A DNA stretch of 64,000 nt from Rosistilla oblonga (GTDB taxonomy: Bacteria; Planctomycetota; Planctomycetia; Pirellulales; Pirellulaceae), in assembly GCF_007751715.1 (NCBI RefSeq), contig NZ_CP036292.1, positions 1,612,001-1,676,000 on the forward strand, read 5' to 3'. Each line of letters starts with the position of its first letter. The stretch's first letter is position 1. Shown one piece after another: positions 52,133-61,558 of this stretch. Position numbers and translations under genes: made by a program. Under the pieces are notes generated by a model. That model was not told where the DNA came from. It saw nothing but the letters and a program-made list of their open reading frames with translations, and did no database searches.

Positions 52133-53827
52133 ATGAAGATCACATCGATTCCACAACTGTATCGCAATCTGCGTCGATGCCAGGAAATTCTTGGCGTCCT
52201 GAATCGTTATGGCTTGGCTGGTTGGCTGAGCCATTTTCCGAAGACGCCATTCAGCGATGTCTTAAAGGATCCGCAAGGGACGCCGCTGTCTCAGCACTCC
52301 CGCGAAGTCCGGATCCGCCTGGCGCTGACCGAGCTGGGCCCCACGTTTATCAAGCTGGGCCAGATTCTTAGCGCCCGCCCCGATCTCGTCGGCCCCGCGT
52401 TGGCGACCGAGCTGCGTCAGTTGCACGCCAGCGTCCCTCCCGATCCGCCCGAAATCGTCGAAGCGACGATGCGAGCTGAGCTGGGCGATCGCTTTGATTT
52501 CGAATTTGCCGAATTCGATCCCGTCCCGACCGCCGTCGCGTCGATCGGTCAGGTCCATCGCGGTCGCTTGATCGACGGGACCGATGTGGCGGTCAAAGTC
52601 CAGCGGAAGGGAATCGAAAGCACGATCCTTCGCGATCTCGACGTGCTGTCGGGATTCGCCCAACTGGCTCAACGCGTCAGCTCGCTGGCGGCTTGGGGGC
52701 CGGCCGAGATGGTCGCTCAAATGGGGCCGATGTTGCGTCGCGAACTCGATTTCGAACGCGAACTGCAAAATATGCGGCTGTTCGGCGGCTTCTTGGCCAA
52801 CGACCCCAAGGTCCATGTCCCCAAGACCTTCGACGCGCTGTCGACCCATCGCGTGTTGGTGATGCAGTGGATCGATGGCGTCTCGCTGACAAAATTCTCC
52901 GACCAGCCGCCGCCTGAGTGCGACCAGGAACAACTGACCCAGCGGATCGCCCAGTGCTACATGCAGATGCTGTTTGTGCACGGCACCTTCCATGCCGATC
53001 CGCATCCGGGCAATCTGCTGGCGATCGGCAACGACGAATTGGGGATCCTCGATTTCGGAATGGTCGGCCGGATCGACGACCGTTTGCGCGAGACGATCGA
53101 AGAGATGCTGTATGCGATCTCCGCCAGCGATCAGATGCAGTTGACGCGGTTGATCAAACGCGTCGGCAAGGCGCGAGAGGATATCGACGAGGCGGCGCTG
53201 TCGATCGATGTCGCTGAATATCTGTCGACCTACGGGCCTCAAGACCTCGATCGTTTCGATCTGACCGGGGCGCTGAACGATCTGTCGGAGATCTTGCATC
53301 GGCATTCGATCAAGCTGCCGCACCAATCGGCGCTGTTGTTGAAGATGCTGATCTCGCTGGAAGGGACGTTGCGCGAACTCGATGCTCACTTCAGCACCTT
53401 GGAAATCATGCGTGGTTTCCTGCGCCGCGCGATGATGCGGCGGCTCTCCCCGCGGCGGCGGTTGCGCCAAGCGCGGCGGATCTATATGGAAGCTGAAAAC
53501 TTCCTGGAGGTCGTGCCGGACCAATTGGTCAGCATGTTGGAACAGGTTCGGCAGGGGCGTCTGAAAGTCAATCTGCAGCATCGTCGGCTCGGGCCGCCGG
53601 TGAATCGATTGGTGTTGGGGATGCTGGCGAGTGCACTCTTCTTAGGTTCGTCGCTGCTGCTCAGCCGCGAAGTTCCGCCGCTGTTGTTCACCGAACCGTG
53701 GCGGTTCGGACTGCATAACATCAGCCTCGTCGGACTGATTGGGATCTCGATCAGCTTGCTGGTGATGATGCGATTGATCCGAGCGATCGGGCGAACCGGG
53801 CACTTGGACGACCGCGATTCGGACTAA
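52133..53827 (+). CDS. UbiB/ABC1/ADCK family atypical kinase
   Basis: This 564-residue protein belongs to the UbiB/ABC1 family, linked to isoprenoid quinone metabolism. The KxGQ motif is TFIKLGQILSARPDL, followed by ASIGQVHRGRL and VAVKVQRKG, and the catalytic region HGTFHADPHPGNLLAIGNDELGILDFGMVG. Two hydrophobic helices at the C-terminus (about 495-555) anchor it to the membrane. No other ubiquinone or menaquinone gene lies next to it. The direct reaction of the family remains poorly defined; ATPase activity is most often reported. Confidence 0.93.
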   Translation: MKITSIPQLYRNLRRCQEILGVLNRYGLAGWLSHFPKTPFSDVLKDPQGTPLSQHSREVRIRLALTELGPTFIKLGQILSARPDLVGPALATELRQLHASVPPDPPEIVEATMRAELGDRFDFEFAEFDPVPTAVASIGQVHRGRLIDGTDVAVKVQRKGIESTILRDLDVLSGFAQLAQRVSSLAAWGPAEMVAQMGPMLRRELDFERELQNMRLFGGFLANDPKVHVPKTFDALSTHRVLVMQWIDGVSLTKFSDQPPPECDQEQLTQRIAQCYMQMLFVHGTFHADPHPGNLLAIGNDELGILDFGMVGRIDDRLRETIEEMLYAISASDQMQLTRLIKRVGKAREDIDEAALSIDVAEYLSTYGPQDLDRFDLTGALNDLSEILHRHSIKLPHQSALLLKMLISLEGTLRELDAHFSTLEIMRGFLRRAMMRRLSPRRRLRQARRIYMEAENFLEVVPDQLVSMLEQVRQGRLKVNLQHRRLGPPVNRLVLGMLASALFLGSSLLLSREVPPLLFTEPWRFGLHNISLVGLIGISISLLVMMRLIRAIGRTGHLDDRDSD

Positions 53828-53957
53828 CCAACCGGTCGTCTTGCCAGGTCACCTCCTTGCACAGCTGGCGTTTTTCTGAGAACGTGCTTTGTACCGATTC
53901 AGTGACTGTGCGCGCACTTGAACTTCGGCTCGTCGAATCGGCTTGGAAGCAAACGCC

Positions 53958-55304
53958 ATGAATCAATTGCAGCTCGACTCCGCAACGGAAGACGAAGCCC
54001 CGGAAGATGCGGGGATCGCCGAGATCGCGAACCTTGTTGCAACGGGCGAGATGGCCGATGCCGTGGTCGCGTTGGATCGGCTGTCCCCCGATTCGCAAGC
54101 CGAAGCGGTCGCCAGCCTGTCGCCCGAGCTCGCTGCCAATTTGATGGAGCACGTGGTCGAAGCGAGTGCTGTCGAGATCATCGATCACCTGCCGACCAAC
54201 GTCGCCGCGCTGATCCTCGACGAGGTGACCAGCGATCACCGCGCCGACCTGATCGCCGAACTGTCCGAAGCCAACGCCGCGGAGATCATCGACCAGATGA
54301 CTCCTGAAGAGGCGGCCGACGCGCGGACGTTGATGCAATACGCATCGGACACCGCCGGCGGTCTGATGATCACCGAATACGTCAGCTTTCAAGCCGATCA
54401 ATCGGTCCGCGACGTGATCGAGGACCTCGCCGAAAACGCGGATGAATACCGGCATTACGACATCCAATATTCGTTTGTCTGCGATGGCGAGCGGTTGGTG
54501 GGCGTGCTGCCGCTGCGCGACCTGCTCCTCTCCAAACGCGCCACTCCGCTTCGCGACATCATGGTCGCCAACCCGATCTCGGTGCTCGATACGATGTCGT
54601 TGGACGATGTCGAAGACTTGCTCGAATCGCACGCCTTTCTAGGCGTTCCGGTGATCGATGCCCAAGGCGATTTGCTGGGCGTCGTTCAGCGAGCGGCCGT
54701 CGAATACGCTCGCAGCGAACAACAACGCAGCGACTATTTGAAGAGCCAGGGTATCGTAGGTGGCGAAGAGGTGCGTAGTCTGCCGCTGCTGGATCGCAGC
54801 AAGCGGCGACTTTCATGGCTGAGCGTCAACATCTTGCTGAACATCATGGCGGCAAGCGTGATCGCTTTCTTCCAGGACACGCTCGAATCGGTGATCGCCC
54901 TGGCGGTCTTCCTGCCGATCATCTCCGACATGAGCGGCTGCAGCGGCAATCAAGCAGTCGCCGTGAGTATGCGAGAACTCTCCCTCGGGTTGGTCAAACC
55001 GAACGAAGCCCTTCGCGTTTGGTTCAAGGAGATTTCGGTTGGCATCCTCAACGGCTTCACGCTCGGATTGCTGATCGCCACCGCGGCGATGCTGTGGAAA
55101 GGGGACGCGATGCTCGGCTTTGTCGTTGGATTCGCGCTCTGCATGAACACGATGATCGCCGTCTCGTTTGGCGGTGTGGTGCCGCTGATTTTGAAGCGAG
55201 CTGGGGTTGATCCGGCGATCGCATCGGGCCCGTTGCTGACGACGATCACCGATATGTGCGGCTTCTTCTTGGTCCTCGGCCTGGCCAGTCTGTTGCTTGT
55301 GTAG
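53958..55304 (+). CDS. mgtE: Magnesium transporter MgtE
   Basis: This 448-residue protein is a MgtE-type Mg channel. The N-terminal superhelical domain (about 1-130) and paired CBS domains (about 135-255) form the cytosolic Mg sensor, and five transmembrane helices follow (about 285-445) with the pore segment IISDMSGCSGNQAVAVSMRELSLG. The ATG at 53958 is chosen because GGAAG precedes it by 8 nt; a TTG 15 nt upstream is in frame. It is 130 bp after the UbiB-family gene. Confidence 0.95.
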   Translation: MNQLQLDSATEDEAPEDAGIAEIANLVATGEMADAVVALDRLSPDSQAEAVASLSPELAANLMEHVVEASAVEIIDHLPTNVAALILDEVTSDHRADLIAELSEANAAEIIDQMTPEEAADARTLMQYASDTAGGLMITEYVSFQADQSVRDVIEDLAENADEYRHYDIQYSFVCDGERLVGVLPLRDLLLSKRATPLRDIMVANPISVLDTMSLDDVEDLLESHAFLGVPVIDAQGDLLGVVQRAAVEYARSEQQRSDYLKSQGIVGGEEVRSLPLLDRSKRRLSWLSVNILLNIMAASVIAFFQDTLESVIALAVFLPIISDMSGCSGNQAVAVSMRELSLGLVKPNEALRVWFKEISVGILNGFTLGLLIATAAMLWKGDAMLGFVVGFALCMNTMIAVSFGGVVPLILKRAGVDPAIASGPLLTTITDMCGFFLVLGLASLLLV

Positions 55305-55445
55305 CGTCGGTTTGGCGGGTGAGAACAATCGGATCGAACTTCTCGTTGAAATTGAGCTTCGATGAAGTTGTCCGTTGGTGCGACGGCCGATTCGAAGGCA
55401 TAATAGAATGATGTTGCGCAGTGAGCGATCGTCACGGTTAACGTT

Positions 55446-56591
55446 GTGATCGTCCCGCACACACCTTCCCTCTCCCATCTCTCATGGTTGTTCCACGACG
55501 TGCCAGTAACCGCTACCGATTTGACCGATGCAACGGCTCCGGCCCCCGAGAGTCTCGACGCCTTTTTGTTGATCTCCTTCGGTGGACCGGAGGGGCTCGA
55601 AGACGTCGTCCCCTTCTTGGAGAACGTGCTGCGAGGCAAAAACGTTCCGCATGAGCGGATGCTTGAAGTTGCCGAGCATTACAAAAAGTTCGGCGGCAAG
55701 AGTCCGATCAACGATCAGAATCGCGAACTGTTGAGCGCCGTCCATCACGAACTGCGTCGCGCCGGCGTGCAGCTGCCGATCTACTGGGGCAACCGCAACT
55801 GGGAACCGACGATCGCCGACGCGTTGATGAGCATGCGCGATGACGGCAAGAAAAACGGAATCGCTTTTTTCACCAGCATGTTCAGCTGCTACAGCGGATG
55901 CCGCCAGTACCGCGAAAACATCGCCGACGCCCAAAAGCAGATCGGTCCCAACGCACCGACGATCGTTCGGCTGCGGTTGGGATTCAATCACCCCAGCTTT
56001 ATCGAAGCGGTTGCCAGTCGCTTAAACGACGCTTTGGCCGCTTTCCCCGAAGCGGTTCGCGGCGAGGTGCCGGTCCTGTTCACCGCTCACAGCATCCCAA
56101 TTTCGATGGCTGAAAACTGCAACTATGTGCAGCAGTTGACCGAAGCTTCGCGATTGGTCGCCCAACAGACCGGATCGGCTAATTGGGAACTGTGTTATCA
56201 AAGTCGCAGCGGCCCGCCGCAGGTTCCGTGGTTGGAGCCCGATATCTGTGACCGGATCGAAGCCTTGCATCAGCGAGCTGCCGCCGACGGCGGAAAGCTC
56301 GATCGTTTGGTGATCTTGCCGATCGGATTCACATCGGATCACATGGAAGTCATCTACGACCTCGACGACGAAGCGGCCAGCCTTTGCAAGTCGCTGGGCA
56401 TTGAAATGCAACGCGCCGGGACCGTCGGGACGCATCCAAGTTTTGTCCGCATGATCCGCGAACTGGTGGAAGAGCGGATCGGTCGCCGCGACGGACGAGC
56501 GACCGCGGGCGAATTGCCCGCGTGCGAAGACATTTGCCCCGCCGATTGCTGCACCTACACGCCGACTCGCCCCGGCCGGCCGCAGTCTTGA
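55446..56591 (+). CDS. hemH: Ferrochelatase / coproporphyrin ferrochelatase
   Basis: This 381-residue protein inserts Fe into a porphyrin for haem synthesis. Its N-terminal FLLISFGGPEGLEDVVPFLENVLRG and HYKKFGGKSPINDQNREL resemble the CpfC-type (coproporphyrin) branch. The catalytic His lies in TAHSIP and the Glu in TSDHMEVIYDLDDEA. Cys in SGCRQYRENI and the C-terminal CEDICPADCC supply four Cys, suggesting a [2Fe-2S] cluster like that of actinobacterial and animal enzymes. The start is uncertain: GTG 55446 opens the frame, and GTG 55500 is an alternative without the extra 18 residues. Confidence 0.93.
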   Translation: MIVPHTPSLSHLSWLFHDVPVTATDLTDATAPAPESLDAFLLISFGGPEGLEDVVPFLENVLRGKNVPHERMLEVAEHYKKFGGKSPINDQNRELLSAVHHELRRAGVQLPIYWGNRNWEPTIADALMSMRDDGKKNGIAFFTSMFSCYSGCRQYRENIADAQKQIGPNAPTIVRLRLGFNHPSFIEAVASRLNDALAAFPEAVRGEVPVLFTAHSIPISMAENCNYVQQLTEASRLVAQQTGSANWELCYQSRSGPPQVPWLEPDICDRIEALHQRAAADGGKLDRLVILPIGFTSDHMEVIYDLDDEAASLCKSLGIEMQRAGTVGTHPSFVRMIRELVEERIGRRDGRATAGELPACEDICPADCCTYTPTRPGRPQS

Positions 56592-58514
56592 TCAGGGCCG
56601 CTTTTTCGCTTTGCCCCGCGGCTGCTTCTTTTTTGCGATCGGCTGGAAGTTCGGATCCAGATACTCCAGCCGTCGCAGCGCCGCATCGTCGCTAGCCGTC
56701 AATTTCAAGCTTGCCAGCGACGCCGCGGTAATCTCGAACTCGACAGCTGTCGGGCCGTCTTTAAGCATCACGACCGTGTTCAGGATCTCCGCCGCTTCGA
56801 GCGGCGAAGTCGTCGATCGCAGCGCCTGCATGATCACCGGCCGCGGATCCTCACCCGCGATCAGACTCAAGCTTTCCGCAGCCCTCACCCGGACCAAGCG
56901 GCTGGCGTCACCGGCCGCCAGTCGGCGCAGAACGTCCGCCAACGAGGCCGCCTGTTCACCGTGACAACTGCAAACGATGCAGCCCCAGTAGCGGAGCAGT
57001 TTATCCTCCGCGGCGAGCGTTTTAGCGATCGCCGGCGCCGCGTCGAGGAACGGTTGCAAGCTGAGGTCGGCGACATCCATCGCCGCCGCGATTCGCTCCT
57101 GCTGCCGCTGACCAAATGCCACAGGATTATCCATCGCTTGGTCGATCAGCACGCTCTCGGGAAACAGACTCAGGTCTGGCATCTGCCGCATCCGCTGCCC
57201 CAATTGCGTTCGCAATTCCAACAGCACGTCGGCGTATTGAGGATCGCCGGCCAAGTTGATCGTTTCGTGTGGATCGGACTTCAAGTCGTATAACGCTTCG
57301 ACGCTGCGAGGCTGGAAAAATTGAGCCTGCACGGCGTTCAACTCGCCCGCCGCAAACAGATCTCTCCATTCCTGGAACGCCAGCGATTTGTAGCGATAGT
57401 TGTTTTGCAGGCCATCGAAATTAAACGGTTGAAAGCTGCGAACGTATTCGTAACGTCCCTTCCGCAGCGTCCGCACGAGGTCCCACTTTTCATCGAAGCG
57501 GTCGGCGTATCCAAACGCTTCGTCGCGGCTGGCCAGTTCGGCGGCAGTGATCCCAGGTCCAAGGAACGGATTGCCGTCGACGCCTTGTGGCACGTCGACT
57601 CCCGCCAAATGAAGCAGTGTCGGGCCGAAGTCGATGAAGCTGACAAAGCCTTCGCTGCGGCTGCCTCGCGTGGCGTCGACAAGATGTTGGTACTTGGCCG
57701 GAATCCGCACGACCAGCGGGATGTGCAAACCGCTGTCGTAGGCGTAGCCCTTGCCTCGCGGCAACACTCCGCCGTGATCGCCGAAGTAGAAAATGAAAGT
57801 CTCCTCCAACAGACCGTCCGCTTCCAATCGATTGACGACCTTGCCGATCTCCGCGTCGACCTGCTGCATCAGGTCGCGATACTTGGCGTTGGTGTAGCGG
57901 AAGGTCGGCGTGTCGGGATGGTAGGGAGCGACAAAGACGGTCGCAGGATCGGTCGTCGTCGGGTTCTCTTCCATCGACTGACGCGAGAAATGCAGCCGGC
58001 TCTCGTGCGTCGTTCCGAAGGACTGTTTGTGGAAGAAGGGTTGCCCCGGTTTGCGGCCGCGCCAGTTCGCTTTGCCCGACGAAGCATCCCAGACGCCGGG
58101 ACCTTCGATCGCGTTGTAATCTTTTTTGCTGTTGTTGGTCGTGTAGTAGCCGGCATCGCGGAGATAGGCGGGCCACATCCGCAGCCCCTCGGGCATCGGA
58201 GCGGGCTGGCTGCGGCGATGGAACTGCGTGCCGATCCGCGGCCCGTAACAACTTGTAATCAAAGTCGTGCGAGCGACCGAGCAGACCGGCGCGTTGGAGA
58301 AAGCGTTCTCGAACAACAGCCCGTTGGCGGCGAGGGCTTCGATATTTGGAGTCGCTGCGCCGTGGGGATCGAACAGCTGCAGATAGTGCGTCGAATTGTC
58401 TTCGGAGATCAGGAAGACAAAGTTCGGCTGGTCGGCTCCGCTAGCGAGCGAAAGGAGCGGTGTCGATCCGAACGCAACCAGCAGCAACAACGCGCGATAG
58501 AGCAGCGATTTCAT
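56592..58514 (-). CDS. Exported sulfatase
   Basis: This 640-residue protein is a periplasmic or secreted formylglycine-type sulfatase with a signal peptide (MKSLLYRALLLLVAFGSTPLLSLASGA). The active-site motif reads CSVAR in NAPVCSVARTTLITS, with Val in place of the usual Pro, a variant common among planctomycete sulfatases. FVFLISEDNS gives the metal-site start and FYFGDHGGVLPRGK the later ligand region. The last 130 residues look like HEAT-type helices. The ATG at 58514 is preferred to the frame start at 58568. It probably acts on sulfated glycans and needs a maturation enzyme elsewhere. Confidence 0.92.
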   Translation of the reverse strand: MKSLLYRALLLLVAFGSTPLLSLASGADQPNFVFLISEDNSTHYLQLFDPHGAATPNIEALAANGLLFENAFSNAPVCSVARTTLITSCYGPRIGTQFHRRSQPAPMPEGLRMWPAYLRDAGYYTTNNSKKDYNAIEGPGVWDASSGKANWRGRKPGQPFFHKQSFGTTHESRLHFSRQSMEENPTTTDPATVFVAPYHPDTPTFRYTNAKYRDLMQQVDAEIGKVVNRLEADGLLEETFIFYFGDHGGVLPRGKGYAYDSGLHIPLVVRIPAKYQHLVDATRGSRSEGFVSFIDFGPTLLHLAGVDVPQGVDGNPFLGPGITAAELASRDEAFGYADRFDEKWDLVRTLRKGRYEYVRSFQPFNFDGLQNNYRYKSLAFQEWRDLFAAGELNAVQAQFFQPRSVEALYDLKSDPHETINLAGDPQYADVLLELRTQLGQRMRQMPDLSLFPESVLIDQAMDNPVAFGQRQQERIAAAMDVADLSLQPFLDAAPAIAKTLAAEDKLLRYWGCIVCSCHGEQAASLADVLRRLAAGDASRLVRVRAAESLSLIAGEDPRPVIMQALRSTTSPLEAAEILNTVVMLKDGPTAVEFEITAASLASLKLTASDDAALRRLEYLDPNFQPIAKKKQPRGKAKKRP

Positions 58515-58628
58515 AAGGTTTCCGCCAATGGAAATTGTTTCGAAGAGGGCTGATCGCGATTGTAGCATTCCCGCTCAACCGATTGGGAACGCTATCAATC
58601 GCATCGATCGGGGAGCCGCGTCGGCGAT

Positions 58629-58644
58629 TGGTCGGCAGCTTGCC
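58629..58644 (+). promoter_or_regulatory. Candidate sigma-54 (-24/-12) promoter upstream of flgF
   Basis: The sequence TGGTCGGCAGCTTGCC fits TGGCACG-N4-TTGC at 8 of 11 informative positions, with the GG/GC spacing of 10 nt. It lies about 157 bp before the flgF start. It also overlaps a 7-bp hairpin (58635-58651), so the match may be incidental. Confidence 0.3.
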
Positions 58645-58800
58645 AAGCTGCTCTTGTCACTGAGTTCCCGAATCGATTAGAGACAAGTTTAACCAGGAGT
58701 CACCGCGGCGTTGGGATGAAAATTCCAGAGCGTCCGTCGGCGTGGCTTTTGGGGAGAGGATACACGCCGGGGGGCGTTAGATCGAAGAGGCGAGAGCTCG

Positions 58801-59553
58801 ATGCCCTACGGAATGTACATGTCGGCGGCCGGCGCCAAAGCGCAGAGCCATCGTTTAGAAGTCGTCAGCCACAACTTGGCCAATGTCAACACGCCGGGCT
58901 ATAAAGCTCAGGCGCCGGTGTTGCAGGCTCGCTTTGCCGAATCGATCGAAGAATCGCTAAAAAATCCTGGCACCGGAGAGGTCGATGATGTCGGCGGCGG
59001 CGTTACGCTGCAGTCGACCGGCACGGAATTCCGCGAGGGACCGATCAAACAGACTGGCGTTCGCACCGATTTTGCGATCCACAACGCATCGGACTTCTTC
59101 GTCGTCCAGCACGACGATCAACAGATGCTGACCCGCGCCGGGAACTTCTTGTTCAACTCCAACGGCACGCTGGTCAATCAAGGCGGCGATCCCGTCCTCG
59201 ACACCGGCGGACGCCCGATTCAGATCGATCCTCGGCTCCCCTTCGATGTCACCGCAGGAGGGCGGATCACCCAATCGGGCACCACGTTCGACCTGATGCT
59301 AGCGCGTCCGAACGGCTACGGCGATCTTTCGCGACAAGGCGAAAACCTGTACATGCCATTAGCTGAGTTTCAGCCGGTGGCGCCGACCGAACGCGAAGTC
59401 GCCAACGGCGCGTTGGAGCAATCGGCGGTGAACCCGACGACCACGATGATGGAATTGATCGAAGCGTCGCGTGGTTATGAAGCCAATACCAAGATGATTC
59501 AGAACCAAGATCATGTGATGGGATCGTTGATCTCGCGCATTTTGCAAAGTTAA
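58801..59553 (+). CDS. flgF: Flagellar basal-body rod protein FlgF-like
   Basis: This 250-residue protein is the first gene of the rod/ring operon. The N-terminal SHNLANVNTPGYK is the flagellar rod/hook signature, and the C-terminal NPTTTMMELIEASRGYEANTKMIQNQD is the shared helical end. It is shorter and less hook-like than FlgG, which follows 12 bp later, so it is called FlgF by position and size. It builds the proximal rod in the periplasm. A 286-bp gap separates it from the divergent sulfatase gene. Confidence 0.88.
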   Translation: MPYGMYMSAAGAKAQSHRLEVVSHNLANVNTPGYKAQAPVLQARFAESIEESLKNPGTGEVDDVGGGVTLQSTGTEFREGPIKQTGVRTDFAIHNASDFFVVQHDDQQMLTRAGNFLFNSNGTLVNQGGDPVLDTGGRPIQIDPRLPFDVTAGGRITQSGTTFDLMLARPNGYGDLSRQGENLYMPLAEFQPVAPTEREVANGALEQSAVNPTTTMMELIEASRGYEANTKMIQNQDHVMGSLISRILQS

Positions 59554-59565
59554 TTGGAGCGATAG

Positions 59566-60372
59566 ATGAGTGTCCAAACGCTATACACCGCCGCGACCGG
59601 TATGGACGCGATGGAAACCAAGTTGGATGTGATCGCCAATAATTTGGCGAATGTGAACACCACTGGGTTCAAACGCGATCGCGCGAACTTCGAAGATCTG
59701 TTGTATCGCAACGAGATCTATCCGGGCGTGCAAGATTCCAACCAAACACCCACGCCGACCGGGACGCAGATCGGGCTCGGCGTTCGCGTGATGAGCACGC
59801 AGACCGATCACAGCCAAGGAACCTTGGAACAGACCGGTCGCGAACTCGACTTTGGCATCGAAGGACGTGGCTTCCTGCCCGTCTTGGATCCACGCAGCCA
59901 GACGACCGTCTACACTCGCGCGGCGAATCTGGACGTCAATGCCAACGGGCAATTGGTCCTTGGTTCGGCGCAAACGGGCCGCTTGATCGATCCGCCGATC
60001 ACGATCCCCCAAGACGCAACGCAGATCCAAATCAGCGACACCGGAATCGTCTCGGTGCGGATCCCCGGAACCGTCGAACTGCAACAGCAGGGGCAGATTC
60101 AGTTGGCGCAGTTCGTCAATCCGGATGGCTTGCTGAAGATCGGTGAAAATCTGTATCAAGAGACCGAAGCATCGGGAACCAACCAGTTGAGCGATCCGGG
60201 CAGCGATGGCGCTGGAGTGATTCGGCAGGGAAATCTCGAGGTTTCTAACGTCGAACCGGTACGTGAGTTGATCGACCTGATCACCACCCAGCGGGCGTTT
60301 GAGTTGAATTCGCAAGCCGTCCAGGCGGGCGACCAAATGATGCAAACCATCGCCAACCTACGTCGTTTCTAA
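59566..60372 (+). CDS. flgG: Flagellar distal rod protein FlgG
   Basis: This 268-residue protein is FlgG, the distal rod subunit. It starts MSVQTLYTAATGMDAMETKLDVIANNLANVNTTGFKRDRANFEDLLYRN and ends with DLITTQRAFELNSQAVQAGDQMMQTIANLRR, both diagnostic. GGAG precedes the ATG. The next gene is flgA, 29 bp downstream by its internal ATG. Confidence 0.97.
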   Translation: MSVQTLYTAATGMDAMETKLDVIANNLANVNTTGFKRDRANFEDLLYRNEIYPGVQDSNQTPTPTGTQIGLGVRVMSTQTDHSQGTLEQTGRELDFGIEGRGFLPVLDPRSQTTVYTRAANLDVNANGQLVLGSAQTGRLIDPPITIPQDATQIQISDTGIVSVRIPGTVELQQQGQIQLAQFVNPDGLLKIGENLYQETEASGTNQLSDPGSDGAGVIRQGNLEVSNVEPVRELIDLITTQRAFELNSQAVQAGDQMMQTIANLRRF

Positions 60373-60401
60373 TCTTGGGATCTGTCATTTTTACTTCCAC
60401 G

Positions 60402-61496
60402 ATGATTGCAGTACGCCACGGACTTTGCATTTCAGCAACGCAGCGGCGATTTGCCGCCGGCGGGCAATGGATCTGCGCCGTCGGCGTTTGGGTGAGCATG
60501 CTCGGTACCGTCGCGCTCGCGCAGCAGTCCGATCCGTGGACACTGCAGTTGAAGCCAAACGTTACGGTCACCTCGTCGATCGTCCGCGTCGAAGATGTCG
60601 TTCAACCGGTTTCGATCCCCGACAACGTCTGGGATCAGCTGCGCAAATCGACGGTTGGATTGATCCCCACCGATGGTCGACCGCTACAGTTGATGCGGTA
60701 TCGGTTAGCCGAAGCGCTCAATCATTCCAAACTGGTCACCGCACCGATCCTTTGGGTCGGCCCCGAATCGACAAGCGTCCGATCCAATCCCGTCGTGCAA
60801 GTCGCTGCGAAGGTGGTCACCACGGTGGCGGAAGTCGCGCCGAAAGAAATCGATCCGCAGAGTAAACGCTTGATCGAGCGAGTTGTCGAAAAAGCGATGC
60901 AGGACTACGAAAACGACTTCGAATACAAGATCGATTGGGAACGACTGCCGATCGCCCAAGTCGAAGAGATCACCAGTTACCAACGCGTTGCTGTCCCCAC
61001 GACGATCACCGCCGGTGTCGCTCGTTTTGTCCTTACATCGACCGTGGAAGGAGAGAAGCGGGAGGTGCCCGTCTATCTGCAGATCAACGAATTGCCTCGC
61101 GCGATCGTCGCCACGCAGAACCTTTCCCGCGGGCAGATCATCGGTCCCAGTCAGCTGCAATGGAAAGTGATCGATTCGACCGTCCGCAGCGATCATTTGG
61201 CTACCGACATGAGCCAGTTGATCGGCCAGGAAGTCAAACGGAACGTCCCCGCGGGGCGTTGGGTCCAACAGACCGATGTAGGACCGCCGATCTTGGTCCG
61301 TCGCAACGACATGGTCGAAGTCATGGTTGTCGGCGGAGCGATCGTGATTCGCACCGGCGGCAAGGCGATGGGCGAAGGTTCCGAAGGGGATCTGATTCAG
61401 ATCGAAACGATCGAAGATCGCAAGCGGTTGTTGGCTCGCGTGATCAGCACGGGGCTGGTCGAGATCGTCACTCGCGCCCCACAAGTGCAACGCTAA
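60402..61496 (+). CDS. flgA: Flagellar P-ring formation chaperone FlgA
   Basis: This 364-residue periplasmic protein assists P-ring assembly. It has a signal peptide (ending near GTVALAQQ) and a C-terminal SAF domain (NLSRGQIIGPSQLQWKVID, then GQEVKRNVPAGRWVQQTDV and NDMVEVMVVGGAIVIRTGGKAMGEG). The middle region is longer than in E. coli FlgA (about 219 residues). The ATG at 60402 is preferred to the TTG at 60375. It sits between flgG and flgH, a typical order outside enterobacteria. Confidence 0.93.
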   Translation: MIAVRHGLCISATQRRFAAGGQWICAVGVWVSMLGTVALAQQSDPWTLQLKPNVTVTSSIVRVEDVVQPVSIPDNVWDQLRKSTVGLIPTDGRPLQLMRYRLAEALNHSKLVTAPILWVGPESTSVRSNPVVQVAAKVVTTVAEVAPKEIDPQSKRLIERVVEKAMQDYENDFEYKIDWERLPIAQVEEITSYQRVAVPTTITAGVARFVLTSTVEGEKREVPVYLQINELPRAIVATQNLSRGQIIGPSQLQWKVIDSTVRSDHLATDMSQLIGQEVKRNVPAGRWVQQTDVGPPILVRRNDMVEVMVVGGAIVIRTGGKAMGEGSEGDLIQIETIEDRKRLLARVISTGLVEIVTRAPQVQR

Positions 61497-61558
61497 TCGG
61501 TGCCCTGCGACACCGACTCCCAAACAGATAAACTCAGCAAAACCCAGGGAATTATCGA

